DNA of 64,000 nucleotides from Nocardioides lacusdianchii. Its GTDB lineage: Bacteria > Actinomycetota > Actinomycetes > Propionibacteriales > Nocardioidaceae. Below are positions 7,820 to 16,092 of this stretch, piece after piece. The notes below the pieces were generated by a model. The model did no database searches and was not told the DNA's origin. It saw only the letters and a program-made list of their open reading frames with translations. How positions within the stretch are numbered: the first letter of the stretch is position 1; every line of letters begins with the position of its first letter. The position numbers and the translations under genes were made by a program. The stretch is taken from contig NZ_JADHZD010000018.1 of assembly GCF_020102855.1 (NCBI RefSeq), positions 1 through 64,000 on the forward strand. The letters run 5' to 3'.

Positions 7820-8998
7820 TCAGTCGCGGTGCGACTTGCCGGGGAGGTCGAGCATCCGCTGCAGCGCCACGAGCGCGTCGGCCTCGGTCTCGGGGTCGAC
7901 GGTGACCTGGTTGACCACCGTGCCGGCGACGAGGTTCTCCAGTGCCCAGACCAGGTGGGGCAGGTCGATGCGGTTCATCGTCGAGCAGTAGCAGACGTTG
8001 CGGTCGAGGAAGACGATCGTCTTGTCGGGGTGGGCGTCGGCCAGGCGCTTGACGAGGTTGAGCTCGGTGCCGATCGCCCACACCGTGCCGGGCTCGGCGG
8101 CCTCGATGGTCTTGATGATGAACTCGGTCGAGCCGACCAGGTCGGCCTTGAGGACGACCTCGTGCTTGCACTCGGGGTGCACGAGGATGTTGATGCCGGG
8201 GTGCTTGACGCGCAGCTCGTCGACGACGTCCTCGGAGAAACGGCCGTGCACCGAGCAGTGGCCCTTCCACAGGATCATCCGGGCTTTCTGGAGCTCCTCG
8301 ACGGTGAGGCCGCCGCCGGGCTGGTGCGGGTCCCACACCACGCACTCGTCGAGGGCGATGCCCATCTGGAGGACGGCGGTGTTGCGGCCGAGGTGCTGGT
8401 CGGGGAGGAAGAGGATCTTGGCGTCGCCATCGCCCTTCTGCGCGAACGCCCAGTCGAGCGCGACGTCGGCGTTGGACGACGTGCAGACCACGCCCCCGTT
8501 GCGGCCGCAGAAGGCCTTGATGTCGGCGCTGGAGTTCATGTAGGTCACCGGGACGACGACGTCCTGGATGCCGGCGTCGGCCATCGCGTCCCAGGCGTCC
8601 TCCACCTGGCGCAGGCGGGCCATGTCGGCCATCGAGCACCCGGCCGCGAGGTCGGGCAGCACGACCTGCTGCGCCGGCGAGGTGAGGATGTCGGCCGACT
8701 CGGCCATGAAGTGCACGCCGCAGAAGACGATGAACTCGGCCGCCGGCCGGGCGGCGGCGTCGCGGGCGAGCTTGAAGGAGTCGCCGGTGACGTCGGCGAA
8801 CTGGATGACCTCGTCGCGCTGGTAGTGGTGGCCGAGGACGAACACCCGCTCGCCGAGGGCGGCCTTGGCGGCGCGGGCGCGCTCCACGAGGCCGGGGTCG
8901 GACGCTGCCGGGAGGTCACCGGGACACTCGACGCCGCGCTCGGCGTCGAGGTCGCGGCCCTTGCCGAGGGGGAGGAGCGGCAGGTCGACGAGGCTCAT
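7820..8998 (-). CDS. nadA: Quinolinate synthase
   Basis: A 392-residue NadA that condenses iminoaspartate with dihydroxyacetone phosphate to quinolinate in NAD synthesis. Recognisable are FVLGHHYQRDEVIQFAD, FCGVHFMAESADIL and the Fe-S ligand cysteines in FCGVHF, HPECKHEV and CYCSTMNRI, typical of the long form. The usual partners nadB and nadC are not adjacent. It is divergent from the GlgC-like gene across 89 bp and likely drives the winged-helix gene behind it. Confidence 0.95.
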   Translation of the reverse strand: MSLVDLPLLPLGKGRDLDAERGVECPGDLPAASDPGLVERARAAKAALGERVFVLGHHYQRDEVIQFADVTGDSFKLARDAAARPAAEFIVFCGVHFMAESADILTSPAQQVVLPDLAAGCSMADMARLRQVEDAWDAMADAGIQDVVVPVTYMNSSADIKAFCGRNGGVVCTSSNADVALDWAFAQKGDGDAKILFLPDQHLGRNTAVLQMGIALDECVVWDPHQPGGGLTVEELQKARMILWKGHCSVHGRFSEDVVDELRVKHPGINILVHPECKHEVVLKADLVGSTEFIIKTIEAAEPGTVWAIGTELNLVKRLADAHPDKTIVFLDRNVCYCSTMNRIDLPHLVWALENLVAGTVVNQVTVDPETEADALVALQRMLDLPGKSHRD

Positions 8999-9087
8999 GC
9001 GTCGATCCTAGGGCGCGTCGGGGACAGCCCCACGTCCTACCCGGAGGGAGGGACGTCCGGCGCCGGTCCGCGTGCCATGCTTCGGCC

Positions 9088-10329
9088 ATGCCACGACGCG
9101 GTGAGGTGCTGGCCCTGGTCCAGGCGGGCGGGCAGGGCTCCCGCATGGACGTGCTGACCCGGGAGCGCGCCAAGCCCGCCCTGCCGTACGGCGGCGTCCA
9201 CCGCCTCATCGACTTCGCCATGTCCGCGATGGTGCACGCCGACCTCGCCGACGTCTGGGTGTCGCTGGAGTACCAGGTCACCTCGATCGACGACTACCTC
9301 TCCGGCGGTCGACCGTGGTCGCTGGACCGCAACCGGGGAGGCTTCCGTCGGATCATCCCGCAGACCGGCACCGGCCCCGCGACCGAGAGCGGCTTCGCCT
9401 TCGGCAACGGCGACCTGCTCCTGCGGATGTCCGCCGACATCGCCGCGTTCGGTGCCCGCACGCTCGTCGTGTGCAGCGCCGACCACGTCTTCAACATGGA
9501 CCTCGCGCCGGTGATCGAGGAGCACGTCGCCTCGGGACGCGCGGCGACCGTGCTCACCAGCGAGGTGACCAAGAAGGACGCCTCGGACAACGTCGTGGTG
9601 CTCCCCGGACGCGACGGCACCGTGACCGGTGTGGAGCACAAGCCGTCGCGGCCCTCGGCCGGCACGGTGGCGACCGAGATCTTCGTCTACGACACCGAGG
9701 TGCTGCTCGCGACGCTCCAGGACCTGCGCCGGGAGCTGGCCCCCGGTCAGGACCCCCAGGACACGGCTGCGGGCGACAGCGGCATCGGGGACTTCGGTGA
9801 GCACCTGCTCCCGCGCCTCGTCGAGGGCGGGAGGGTCGCCGCCGTGCCCCTCACCGGCTACTGGCGCGACGTCGGGCAGCCCGGCCTCTACCTCCAGGCC
9901 CACCGCGACCTGCTGGCAGGCAGGGTCGACGTCTTCGACCATCCTGACCGCCCCGTCATCTCGCACTGGCCCGACCGGCCGGCGGCGCGCCTGCGAGCTG
10001 CGGGGGAGTGCCGTGACTCCGCGCTCTCGCCGGGCGCCGACGTCTCCGGACTCGTCACCGGCAGCGTGCTCGGCCCCGGCGTGGTGGTCGAGAAGGGCGC
10101 CGAGGTGCACGACAGCGTGCTGATGGAGGACTGCGTGGTCCGTGCCGGCGCCGTGGTGCGTACGTCCGTGCTGGACGAGCGATGCGAGGTGGCGGCACGC
10201 GCCCGGGTCGGGGCCGAGTCGTCCGCGCGGCTGGCCCGCGACGAGGACGTGGTCCTCGTCGGGCGCGACTCACGCGTGGCAGGCGAGGTCGCCGCGGGTG
10301 CGCGCCTCGAGCCGGGCTCGCAGCTCTAG
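9088..10329 (+). CDS. GlgC-like sugar-phosphate nucleotidyltransferase
   Basis: A 413-residue protein with an N-terminal nucleotidyltransferase domain (signature QAGGQGSRMDVLTRERAKPA, then YGGVHRLIDFAMS, resembling ADP-glucose pyrophosphorylase) and a C-terminal hexapeptide left-handed beta-helix (about 300-400). SADHVFNMD supplies a metal-binding Asp. It should form an NDP-sugar from a sugar-1-phosphate and NTP. It differs from standard GlgC (AGGEGKRL and FGG motifs) and no glycogen genes are nearby, so the exact sugar and nucleotide are uncertain; a GlgC paralogue is the best description. Confidence 0.78.
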   Translation: MPRRGEVLALVQAGGQGSRMDVLTRERAKPALPYGGVHRLIDFAMSAMVHADLADVWVSLEYQVTSIDDYLSGGRPWSLDRNRGGFRRIIPQTGTGPATESGFAFGNGDLLLRMSADIAAFGARTLVVCSADHVFNMDLAPVIEEHVASGRAATVLTSEVTKKDASDNVVVLPGRDGTVTGVEHKPSRPSAGTVATEIFVYDTEVLLATLQDLRRELAPGQDPQDTAAGDSGIGDFGEHLLPRLVEGGRVAAVPLTGYWRDVGQPGLYLQAHRDLLAGRVDVFDHPDRPVISHWPDRPAARLRAAGECRDSALSPGADVSGLVTGSVLGPGVVVEKGAEVHDSVLMEDCVVRAGAVVRTSVLDERCEVAARARVGAESSARLARDEDVVLVGRDSRVAGEVAAGARLEPGSQL

Positions 10330-10336
10330 GAGTTCC

Positions 10337-11224
10337 TCAGAGCAACGTCGAGTGCGGGATGTACGGCATCGGGTCCTTCATGCCGCGCAGCGCGAGGAAC
10401 CCGCGCGGATGGATCTCCAGGCGGGCAGCGGTGGCGACCTCCATCGCCCACTGGTTGGCAGGGGAGACGTGCGCGACCTCGACCGGAACGTCCGGGTCGG
10501 ACCCAGCCAGCGCTGCCCACATGAGCCGCTGGGCTGTACGTCTGTTGTCGGCGGCAAGGCAGGCGACACCGCCCTTGGCGTCCACCCACGCGTAACCCTG
10601 CCCCGTGTTGTGGTCGAGGACCAGGAGGTGGAATTGCGAGGCAAGGACCTCGTGGTCGGGTCCGTGAGCTGCACCCCGGGCGCGACGGTCCAGTGAGTCC
10701 ATCAGGTCGTAGTCGGCCGCACCACCGTCGCGGACCCGGTCGACGACCGGGATCAGCCCGCGATCGACCCGCCCCCACAGCACGACCTGGGGCAGCGTGT
10801 CGAAACCGGCGAGGCGGTAGCGGCGGAGGGCCTGCTGGTCCTGCGACGCGTTGAGCATGCCCCGCAGGCAGCCACGCGAGTGCTGCGAGGCCGCGGCGAG
10901 CAGCTCGCGTCCGATGCCGCGTCCCTGGAGCCCGGGTCGCACCGCGAAGGAAGCCAGCACCCACAGCGTCTCGCGGCGCAGCGATGTCGCGAAGCCCACG
11001 ATTCGTCCGTCGACCTCCGCGGCCCAGCAACCTGCCGCGTCGGTGCCGAGCAGGTGGGCGCTGCGTCGGACCCAGTCCTGCGACCTGCTCTCCGGTCTCT
11101 CGGTCGGCTCGGGCCAGTCGCGTTGATAGGTCCTCTGGTCCAGCTCGAGGAAGGCCCGCGAGCTCAGCCGCTCGCACGCCTCGAGGTCGTCCTCGCGCAT
11201 CGGCCGGACGAGCGCCCCGCTCAC
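10337..11224 (-). CDS. Two-domain GNAT acetyltransferase
   Basis: A 295-residue protein with an N-terminal GNAT domain (acetyl-CoA loop VRPGLQGRGIGRELL, about residues 95-110) and a second, degenerate GNAT-like half (HLLVLDHNTGQGYAWVDA onward), an arrangement also seen in MshD-like enzymes. The substrate is unknown. The GTG at 11224 overlaps the stop of the upstream SRPBCC gene (GTGA); a longer reading frame running back through that gene is a shadow. It is convergent with the GlgC-like gene, 7 bp apart. Confidence 0.78.
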   Translation of the reverse strand: MSGALVRPMREDDLEACERLSSRAFLELDQRTYQRDWPEPTERPESRSQDWVRRSAHLLGTDAAGCWAAEVDGRIVGFATSLRRETLWVLASFAVRPGLQGRGIGRELLAAASQHSRGCLRGMLNASQDQQALRRYRLAGFDTLPQVVLWGRVDRGLIPVVDRVRDGGAADYDLMDSLDRRARGAAHGPDHEVLASQFHLLVLDHNTGQGYAWVDAKGGVACLAADNRRTAQRLMWAALAGSDPDVPVEVAHVSPANQWAMEVATAARLEIHPRGFLALRGMKDPMPYIPHSTLL

Positions 11225-11640
11225 GACACGTGCGCGGCGTAGCGCTCGAGGAGCCGCTGCCAGTCCGTGTAGCCCTCGCGGACGCTCTCGGTGCTCGGCT
11301 GCCAGCCGCTGTGCACCAGACGCACGAGGGTGCCTCCGGCCTCCGCCTCGGTGAAGCGGACGTCGAGGACGGTCGCCTCGTCCTCGGGGTGACCGAGCCA
11401 GAACTCCTGCGCGTAGCGGCCGATCGGGTCCCACTCCATCACCCGGCCCCACGTGAACTGCTCGTCGCCGTGCACCATCTCGACGGGACCGTTGGGGTCG
11501 ATCGCGATGCCGCTGTAGGTGGCGGGCTCGGGGCTCACCATGGGGTCCCACCACTCGCCCATCTGGGCGGTGAAGCCGACGAAGGCCTCGGTGGGGGTCA
11601 CCGGCACGGTCACTTCGGCGACGATCGGGTCAAGGCTCAT
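11221..11640 (-). CDS. SRPBCC/AHSA1 domain protein
   Basis: A 139-residue protein of the SRPBCC (START-like, AHSA1) superfamily: N-terminal VAEVTVPVTPTEAFVGFT, the central FTWGRVMEWDPIGRYAQEF strand region and the closing amphipathic helix (WQRLLERYAAHV). Such domains bind hydrophobic ligands or client proteins; no specific ligand can be proposed. It heads a two-gene minus-strand unit with the GNAT behind it and is divergent from the glycerate kinase gene (41 bp gap). Confidence 0.8.
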   Translation of the reverse strand: MSLDPIVAEVTVPVTPTEAFVGFTAQMGEWWDPMVSPEPATYSGIAIDPNGPVEMVHGDEQFTWGRVMEWDPIGRYAQEFWLGHPEDEATVLDVRFTEAEAGGTLVRLVHSGWQPSTESVREGYTDWQRLLERYAAHVS

Positions 11641-11681
11641 GCGGCCAGCATGCCGGACGGCTCCACTGCGAGGATGGCGCC

Positions 11682-12764
11682 ATGCGCGTGCTCATCGCCC
11701 CGGACAAGTTCGCCGGCACCCTCACCGCGGTGCAGGCCGCGGACGCCATCGCCGAGGGCTGGCGCCGGCATGCGCCCGGCGACGAGCTCGACCTCGCGCC
11801 GATGGCGGACGGGGGACCGGGCTTCGTCGACGTGCTCCACGCCGCACTGGGCGGGGAGCTGTCGGCGGTCACCGTCAGCGGGCCAAACGGCGCGCCGGTG
11901 CCGGCCGTGGTGCTGCGGGTCGGTGACACGGCGTACGTCGAGAGCGCGCAGGCCGCCGGCCTGCACCTGGTCGACGGCGACCCGGAGACGGCGACCAGCC
12001 GCGGGGTGGGGGAGCTGCTGCTGGCCGCGGTGGACGCCGGTGCCCGGACCGTCGTGGTCGGGCTCGGCGGCACGGGCACCAACGACGGCGGAGCCGGGTT
12101 GCTCGCGGCGCTCGGGGCCACTGCGGACGTTGCGCTCGACGCCGGGCCGGCGGCCCTGGCAGGCGCGGGCGGCGTCGACCTGTCCGCGGCCCGCGCACGC
12201 CTCGACGGCGTCACCCTCGTGGCCGCCAGCGACGTCGACATCCCGCTCACCGGGCTCTTCGGGGCCACCAAGACCTTCGGGCCGCAGAAGGGCATCGGCG
12301 AGGAGCGGATCGCCGAGGTGGACGGCTGGCTCGAGGCGTTCGCGACCGCCACCGACCGGCGTACGTCCCTCGACAAGGGCGCCGGAGCCGCCGGCGGCAT
12401 CGGCTACGCCCTCCTGGTCCTGGGCGCCTCCCGCGAGCCGGGCATCGACCTGGTCACCGCAGCGGTCTCGCTCGCCGAGCGGGCCGGGCGCTGCGACCTC
12501 GTCGTCACCGGCGAGGGGGCCTTCGACTTCTCCAGCCGCGCCGGCAAGGTGCCCTACGGCGTGGCCGGAGTGGCCTCGGAGGCGCTGCGCCCCTGCATCG
12601 CGCTGGCCGGTCAGGTGCTGGTCGGCTCGCGGGAGATGCGCGCGCTCGGGATCGAGTCGGCGTACTCCCTGGTCGAGCTGGTGGGGGAGGAGCGGGCGTA
12701 CGCCGCCCCGGCCGAGGCGCTGGCCGACCTCGCGCAGCGCGTGGCGCGGACCTGGTCGCGCTGA
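11682..12764 (+). CDS. glxK: Glycerate kinase
   Basis: A 360-residue member of the GarK/GlxK glycerate kinase family, which phosphorylates D-glycerate. Family marks are the N terminus MRVLIAPDKFAGTLTA, MADGGPGFVDVL, the glycine-rich GLGGTGTNDGGAGLL, the long GAAGGIGYALL segment and VTGEGAFDFSSRAGK near the C terminus. The usual length is about 370-380 residues, so it is complete. The same gene pair (erpA-like next to glycerate kinase) occurs in mycobacteria, supporting the assignment and the conserved backbone. Confidence 0.9.
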   Translation: MRVLIAPDKFAGTLTAVQAADAIAEGWRRHAPGDELDLAPMADGGPGFVDVLHAALGGELSAVTVSGPNGAPVPAVVLRVGDTAYVESAQAAGLHLVDGDPETATSRGVGELLLAAVDAGARTVVVGLGGTGTNDGGAGLLAALGATADVALDAGPAALAGAGGVDLSAARARLDGVTLVAASDVDIPLTGLFGATKTFGPQKGIGEERIAEVDGWLEAFATATDRRTSLDKGAGAAGGIGYALLVLGASREPGIDLVTAAVSLAERAGRCDLVVTGEGAFDFSSRAGKVPYGVAGVASEALRPCIALAGQVLVGSREMRALGIESAYSLVELVGEERAYAAPAEALADLAQRVARTWSR

Positions 12765-12786
12765 GGCCCGGTCGCCTCGTGGGGTC

Positions 12787-12799
12787 GGGGAATATCCCC
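12787..12799. promoter_or_regulatory. Inverted repeat in the erpA upstream region
   Basis: GGGGAATATCCCC is a 13-bp inverted repeat 54 bp before the erpA start. A TTGGAA (12813-12818) and a TACTTT (12834-12839) downstream of it could serve as promoter elements with a short spacer. A regulator site is possible; no regulator is identified, and it may be part of a weak terminator for the glycerate kinase gene. Confidence 0.3.
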
Positions 12800-12852
12800 G
12801 GGTGTGCGACCATTGGAACGAGCGAGACCCCGATACTTTCTGGAGTGATGAG

Positions 12853-13212
12853 ATGACCGAGCAGGTCGAGACCACTGAGCGCCGCACCGACCAGATCAAC
12901 CTGTCCGACGTCGCTGCCGGCAAGATCAAGAGCCTCCTCGAGCAGGAGGGCCGCGACGACCTGGCCCTGCGCATCTCCGTGCAGCCCGGTGGCTGCTCGG
13001 GCCTGCGCTACCAGCTCTTCTTCGACGAGCGCACGCTCGACGGCGACGTCACCACCGACTTCGACGGCGTGACCGTCGTCGTCGACCGGATGAGCGTCCC
13101 CTACCTCAACGGTGCCGAGATCGACTTCGTCGACACCATCGAGAAGCAGGGCTTCACGATCGACAACCCCAACGCGACCGGTTCGTGCGCGTGCGGTGAC
13201 TCGTTCCACTGA
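12853..13212 (+). CDS. erpA: A-type iron-sulfur carrier (ErpA/IscA/HesB)
   Basis: A 119-residue A-type carrier with an N-terminal acidic leader (MTEQVETTERRTDQINLSD) and the three conserved cysteines: GGCSGLRY and the C-terminal CACG (GSCACGDSFH). It delivers Fe-S clusters to apo-proteins; nearby NadA and the Rieske protein QcrA are Fe-S proteins. The ATG at 12853 is favoured over the much longer reading frame upstream because it gives the family length. A strong terminator follows directly. Confidence 0.92.
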   Translation: MTEQVETTERRTDQINLSDVAAGKIKSLLEQEGRDDLALRISVQPGGCSGLRYQLFFDERTLDGDVTTDFDGVTVVVDRMSVPYLNGAEIDFVDTIEKQGFTIDNPNATGSCACGDSFH

Positions 13213-13220
13213 TCTGACGC

Positions 13221-13262
13221 ACGACGAAGGGCCCCAGCCGATCGGCCGGGGCCCTTCGTCGT
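13221..13262. terminator. Bidirectional terminator after erpA
   Basis: A perfect 15-bp stem, ACGACGAAGGGCCCC at 13221-13235 pairing with GGGGCCCTTCGTCGT at 13248-13262, with a 12-nt loop. It sits 8 bp past the erpA stop and just beyond the stop of the convergent minus-strand gene, so it can end both transcripts. Confidence 0.85.
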
Positions 13263-13277
13263 TGCCGGGGGCGGCGC

Positions 13278-13511
13278 CTAGTCCAGGTGCAGGTGGAGTG
13301 CGTTCGCGATGCGCGCAGCGGCGTCGGAGACCCGGATCTCGCGCTTGCCGACCTCGGCGGGGTAGTCCTCGTAGCGGATGCTGGGGGGCGCGGCGACGGC
13401 GGCGCGCTCGAGGCGCAGGTGGCGACCGACCGCCCGGCAGTCGGCGGCCATCTCGTCGGGGGTCGCCAGCTCGTCGTGGACCAGGTGCGCGGGGTGTTGT
13501 GACGTCGTCAT
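13278..13511 (-). CDS. Small conserved-type hypothetical protein
   Basis: A 77-residue soluble protein starting MTTSQHPAHLVHDELATPDE, with a single Cys (DCRAVGRHLRLE) and the segment PPSIRYEDYPAEVGKREIRVSD. No family is recognised. The reading frame extends upstream to 13751 but that part overlaps adoK antisense; the ATG at 13511 gives a compact protein divergent from adoK with a 64-bp shared control region. The acidic-basic alternation and position after a terminator support it as a real gene. Function unknown. Confidence 0.55.
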   Translation of the reverse strand: MTTSQHPAHLVHDELATPDEMAADCRAVGRHLRLERAAVAAPPSIRYEDYPAEVGKREIRVSDAAARIANALHLHLD

Positions 13512-13575
13512 GGTCACGACGCTATTGGCTACTGCGTGGTATCCCGAGGTGTACCGGAAGGTAGTGTTTCGCGTC

Positions 13576-14562
13576 GTGTCCCTCCTCGTTGCCGGATCCA
13601 TCGCGACCGACCACCTGATGTCCTTCCCGGGTCGGTTCTCCGACAGCCTGGTCGTCGACCAGCTCGACAAGCTGTCGGTGTCCTTCCTGGTCGAGGACCT
13701 GGAGGTGCGCCGCGGTGGTTGTGCCGCCAACATCTGCTTCGGACTCGGCAACCTGGGCCTGCGCCCGGTGCTGGTCGGGGCGGTCGGCGAGGACTTCGCC
13801 GACTACCGCGCGTGGCTCCAGCGCCACAACGTCGACTGCGACTCCGTGCACGTCTCCGAGACGCGGCACACCGCGCGCTTCGTGTGCACCAACGACAGCG
13901 CGCACGCGCAGATCGCCAGCTTCTACGCCGGTGCCATGAGCGAGTCGCGCGAGATCGAGCTCAAGCCCATCGTCGACCGCGTGGGCGAGCCCGACTACGT
14001 GATCATCGGCCCCGACGACCCGCAGGGGATGCTGCGCCACACCGAGGAGTGCCGCCAGCGCGGCTACCGCTTCCTCGCCGACCCCTCGCAGCAGCTCGCC
14101 TTCGGCGACGGCGACCTGATCCGGCCGCTGATCGACGGCGCCGAGATCTTGTTCTCCAACGAGTACGAGGCCAGCCTCATCACCCAGAAGACCGGCTGGA
14201 GCGCCGAGGAGGTCCTCTCGCGCGTCGGCACGTGGGTGGTGACCCTCGGCCCCGCCGGCGTGCGCATCGACCGCCAGGGCGAGGAGTCGGTCGTCGTCCA
14301 GGCCGTCCCCGAGATCGAGAAGGTCGAGCCCACCGGCGTCGGTGACGCGTTCCGCGCCGGCTTCCTCGCCGCCCTCAGCTGGGGCCTGGGACACGAGCGC
14401 GCCGCGCAGCTCGGCTGCCTGCTGGCCGTCTACGTCGTCGAGCAGGTCGGCACCCAGGAGTACGAGATCTCGCGCAGCGCGTTCCTGGCCCGCTGCGCGG
14501 CGACCTACGGCGACGAGGCCGTCGCCGACTTCGAGCCGCACCTCGAGACGATCCGGCCCTGA
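13576..14562 (+). CDS. adoK: Adenosine kinase (PfkB family)
   Basis: A 328-residue PfkB-family kinase that closely resembles the mycobacterial adenosine kinase AdoK (Rv2202c): GSIATDHLMSFPGRFSD, RRGGCAANICFGLGNLG, ASFYAGAMSE, ADPSQQLA and the anion-hole/catalytic motif PTGVGDAFRAGF. It phosphorylates adenosine to AMP in purine salvage. The GTG at 13576 matches the N terminus of the family; the longer frame from 13378 is rejected. Gene order next to ctaC and erpA matches mycobacteria. Confidence 0.9.
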   Translation: MSLLVAGSIATDHLMSFPGRFSDSLVVDQLDKLSVSFLVEDLEVRRGGCAANICFGLGNLGLRPVLVGAVGEDFADYRAWLQRHNVDCDSVHVSETRHTARFVCTNDSAHAQIASFYAGAMSESREIELKPIVDRVGEPDYVIIGPDDPQGMLRHTEECRQRGYRFLADPSQQLAFGDGDLIRPLIDGAEILFSNEYEASLITQKTGWSAEEVLSRVGTWVVTLGPAGVRIDRQGEESVVVQAVPEIEKVEPTGVGDAFRAGFLAALSWGLGHERAAQLGCLLAVYVVEQVGTQEYEISRSAFLARCAATYGDEAVADFEPHLETIRP

Positions 14563-14583
14563 GGTCGGTCGGGACGCCGTCCC

Positions 14584-14823
14584 TCAGCTGAGACGGCGTA
14601 CGACGTAGCGCGGGACGCCGTCGTCGGCGGCGTCCGCCCCGACGTAGTCCTGCTGCTTCATCCGGCACCACGCCGGCACGTCGACGGCAGCCGCCGGGTC
14701 GCGCGCCACGACGGCCAGCAGGCCACCGACCTCGACGTCGCCGAGGTGGCGGGCGAGCTCGATCACCGGCATCGGGCACGGCATCTCGCGGCAGTCGAGC
14801 TCGAGGTCGACGGCGTGGGTCAT
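14584..14823 (-). CDS. tusA: TusA-like sulfurtransferase
   Basis: A 79-residue TusA-family protein. The signature is ELDCREMPCPMPVIELARHL, with the active Cys in the CPxP motif (PCPMP). It would accept a persulfide and pass sulfur to a target. The ATG at 14823 lies one base after the desulfurase-like gene's TGA, so the pair is coupled and the upstream protein is its natural donor candidate. A second Cys is present in AWCRMK. It is convergent with adoK. Confidence 0.85.
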   Translation of the reverse strand: MTHAVDLELDCREMPCPMPVIELARHLGDVEVGGLLAVVARDPAAAVDVPAWCRMKQQDYVGADAADDGVPRYVVRRLS

Positions 14824-14824
14824 C

Positions 14825-15952
14825 TCAGAGCCCCACGCGCGCACGGATCTCGGCCACGACGCCCGGGAGCGCGTCGCAGAAGGCGTCCACCTCGGCGCGC
14901 GTCGTGTCGCGCCCGAGCGAGAGCCGCACGTTGCCGTGCGTCAGCACCCCCATCGCCTCGAGGACGTGGCTGGGGGTGAGGGTGGATGCGGTGCAGGCCG
15001 ATCCGCTCGCGATGCCGAAACCGAGCCGGTCCAGCTCGGTCACCAGCGCCTCGCCGTCGACGTAGAGGCAGGAGAAGGTCAGCAGGTGGGGGAGTCGCCG
15101 GTCGGGGTCGCCGACGACCTCGACGTCCGGCACCTCCGCAGCCACGCGTCGGCGTACGACGTCGACGAGCGCATGCTGGCGGACGTTCACCTCGTCGCGC
15201 TCGGCCACCACCGCCTGCAGGGCCGCAGCCGCGGCCAGCACGGCAGGGACGTTCTCGAACCCCGTCGAGCGCTCGTCGACCCGGTCGTCGCCGGGGAACG
15301 GGTTGCGCCAGCGGGCGCGCTTGCGCACCAGCAGGACGCCGACGCCTGCCGGCCCGCCCCACATGTGCGCCGAGCCCGCGGCCGCGGCCCAGCCGCCCGG
15401 GAGCGGCAGCCGGCCCATCGACGCGCGGGCGTCGGTGAACAGGGGCACGTCGTTGGGTAGCTCGAAGTCTCCGACGTCCTGGACGGTGCCGACCTCGTGG
15501 TTGGCCGTCTGGAGCGCGACGACCGCGGTCCCGGGAGCGATCGCTCCCTGGACGAGATCGCCGTCGTAGACGCGGCCGTCGCCCATGACGCCCACCTCGT
15601 CGCCGGTGGCTCCCCACGCGACGGCGTGCCCCACGGCGGAGTGCTCGACGGCCGAGTGGACCACGACGTCGCCGCGTCGCGAGCCGCGCACCAGCCCCAG
15701 CAGCCCCAGGTGCACCGCGTGGGTGCCGCTGGGGGTGAAGGTGACCTCGTCGGCGCGTACGCCGAGCGCGTCGGCGGTGGCCTCGCGGGCGTTGTCGAGC
15801 AGGAGGCGTGACGTACGCCCGGCGCGGTGCAGCCGGCGGGGGTCGGCGTACCCCTGGTCGAGGGCGGCGAGCAGCACGTCTCGGGCGGCCGGGTGGAGCG
15901 GGGAGGCGGACGCGCTGTCGAGGTATCCCTCGCCCGTCACAGCCCCGCTCAC
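14825..15952 (-). CDS. Class V aminotransferase / cysteine desulfurase-like, PLP lysine replaced
   Basis: A 375-residue fold-type I protein aligned with NifS/IscS: the His-containing VHSAVEHSAVGHAV, QTANHEVGTVQDV, FTDARASMGRLPL, FENVPAV and the catalytic-Cys loop SGSACTAST are all in place. In the PLP-anchoring motif, normally S-x-H-K, the sequence reads GSAHMWGGPAGVG: the Lys is Met (ATG at 15364-15362, residue 197). This is one base from AAG. Either the enzyme is inactive or altered, or there is a base error. It is coupled to tusA and divergent from ctaC (140 bp). Confidence 0.82.
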   Translation of the reverse strand: MSGAVTGEGYLDSASASPLHPAARDVLLAALDQGYADPRRLHRAGRTSRLLLDNAREATADALGVRADEVTFTPSGTHAVHLGLLGLVRGSRRGDVVVHSAVEHSAVGHAVAWGATGDEVGVMGDGRVYDGDLVQGAIAPGTAVVALQTANHEVGTVQDVGDFELPNDVPLFTDARASMGRLPLPGGWAAAAGSAHMWGGPAGVGVLLVRKRARWRNPFPGDDRVDERSTGFENVPAVLAAAAALQAVVAERDEVNVRQHALVDVVRRRVAAEVPDVEVVGDPDRRLPHLLTFSCLYVDGEALVTELDRLGFGIASGSACTASTLTPSHVLEAMGVLTHGNVRLSLGRDTTRAEVDAFCDALPGVVAEIRARVGL

Positions 15953-16092
15953 AGGAGCAACCTATGCCACGGGGCCGGTCGGCCACGCGCGGTGATCGGG
16001 CGGATCGACCGACACCTGACCCTGCCCGGGACGTTGGGGGCGGTTGGGGATACTCTTCTTACGTCGACAAGGACCTAGAGAGAGGCTCGTCA

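Noticed and set aside
5728..7905. 725-residue open frame on the + strand
   Set aside because: It is Arg/Pro/Gly-rich and overlaps the histidine kinase and winged-helix genes; a GC-driven shadow frame.
9088..10329. Glycogen biosynthesis operon
   Set aside because: Only a GlgC-like gene is present, with altered motifs; no glgA, glgB or glgE next to it.
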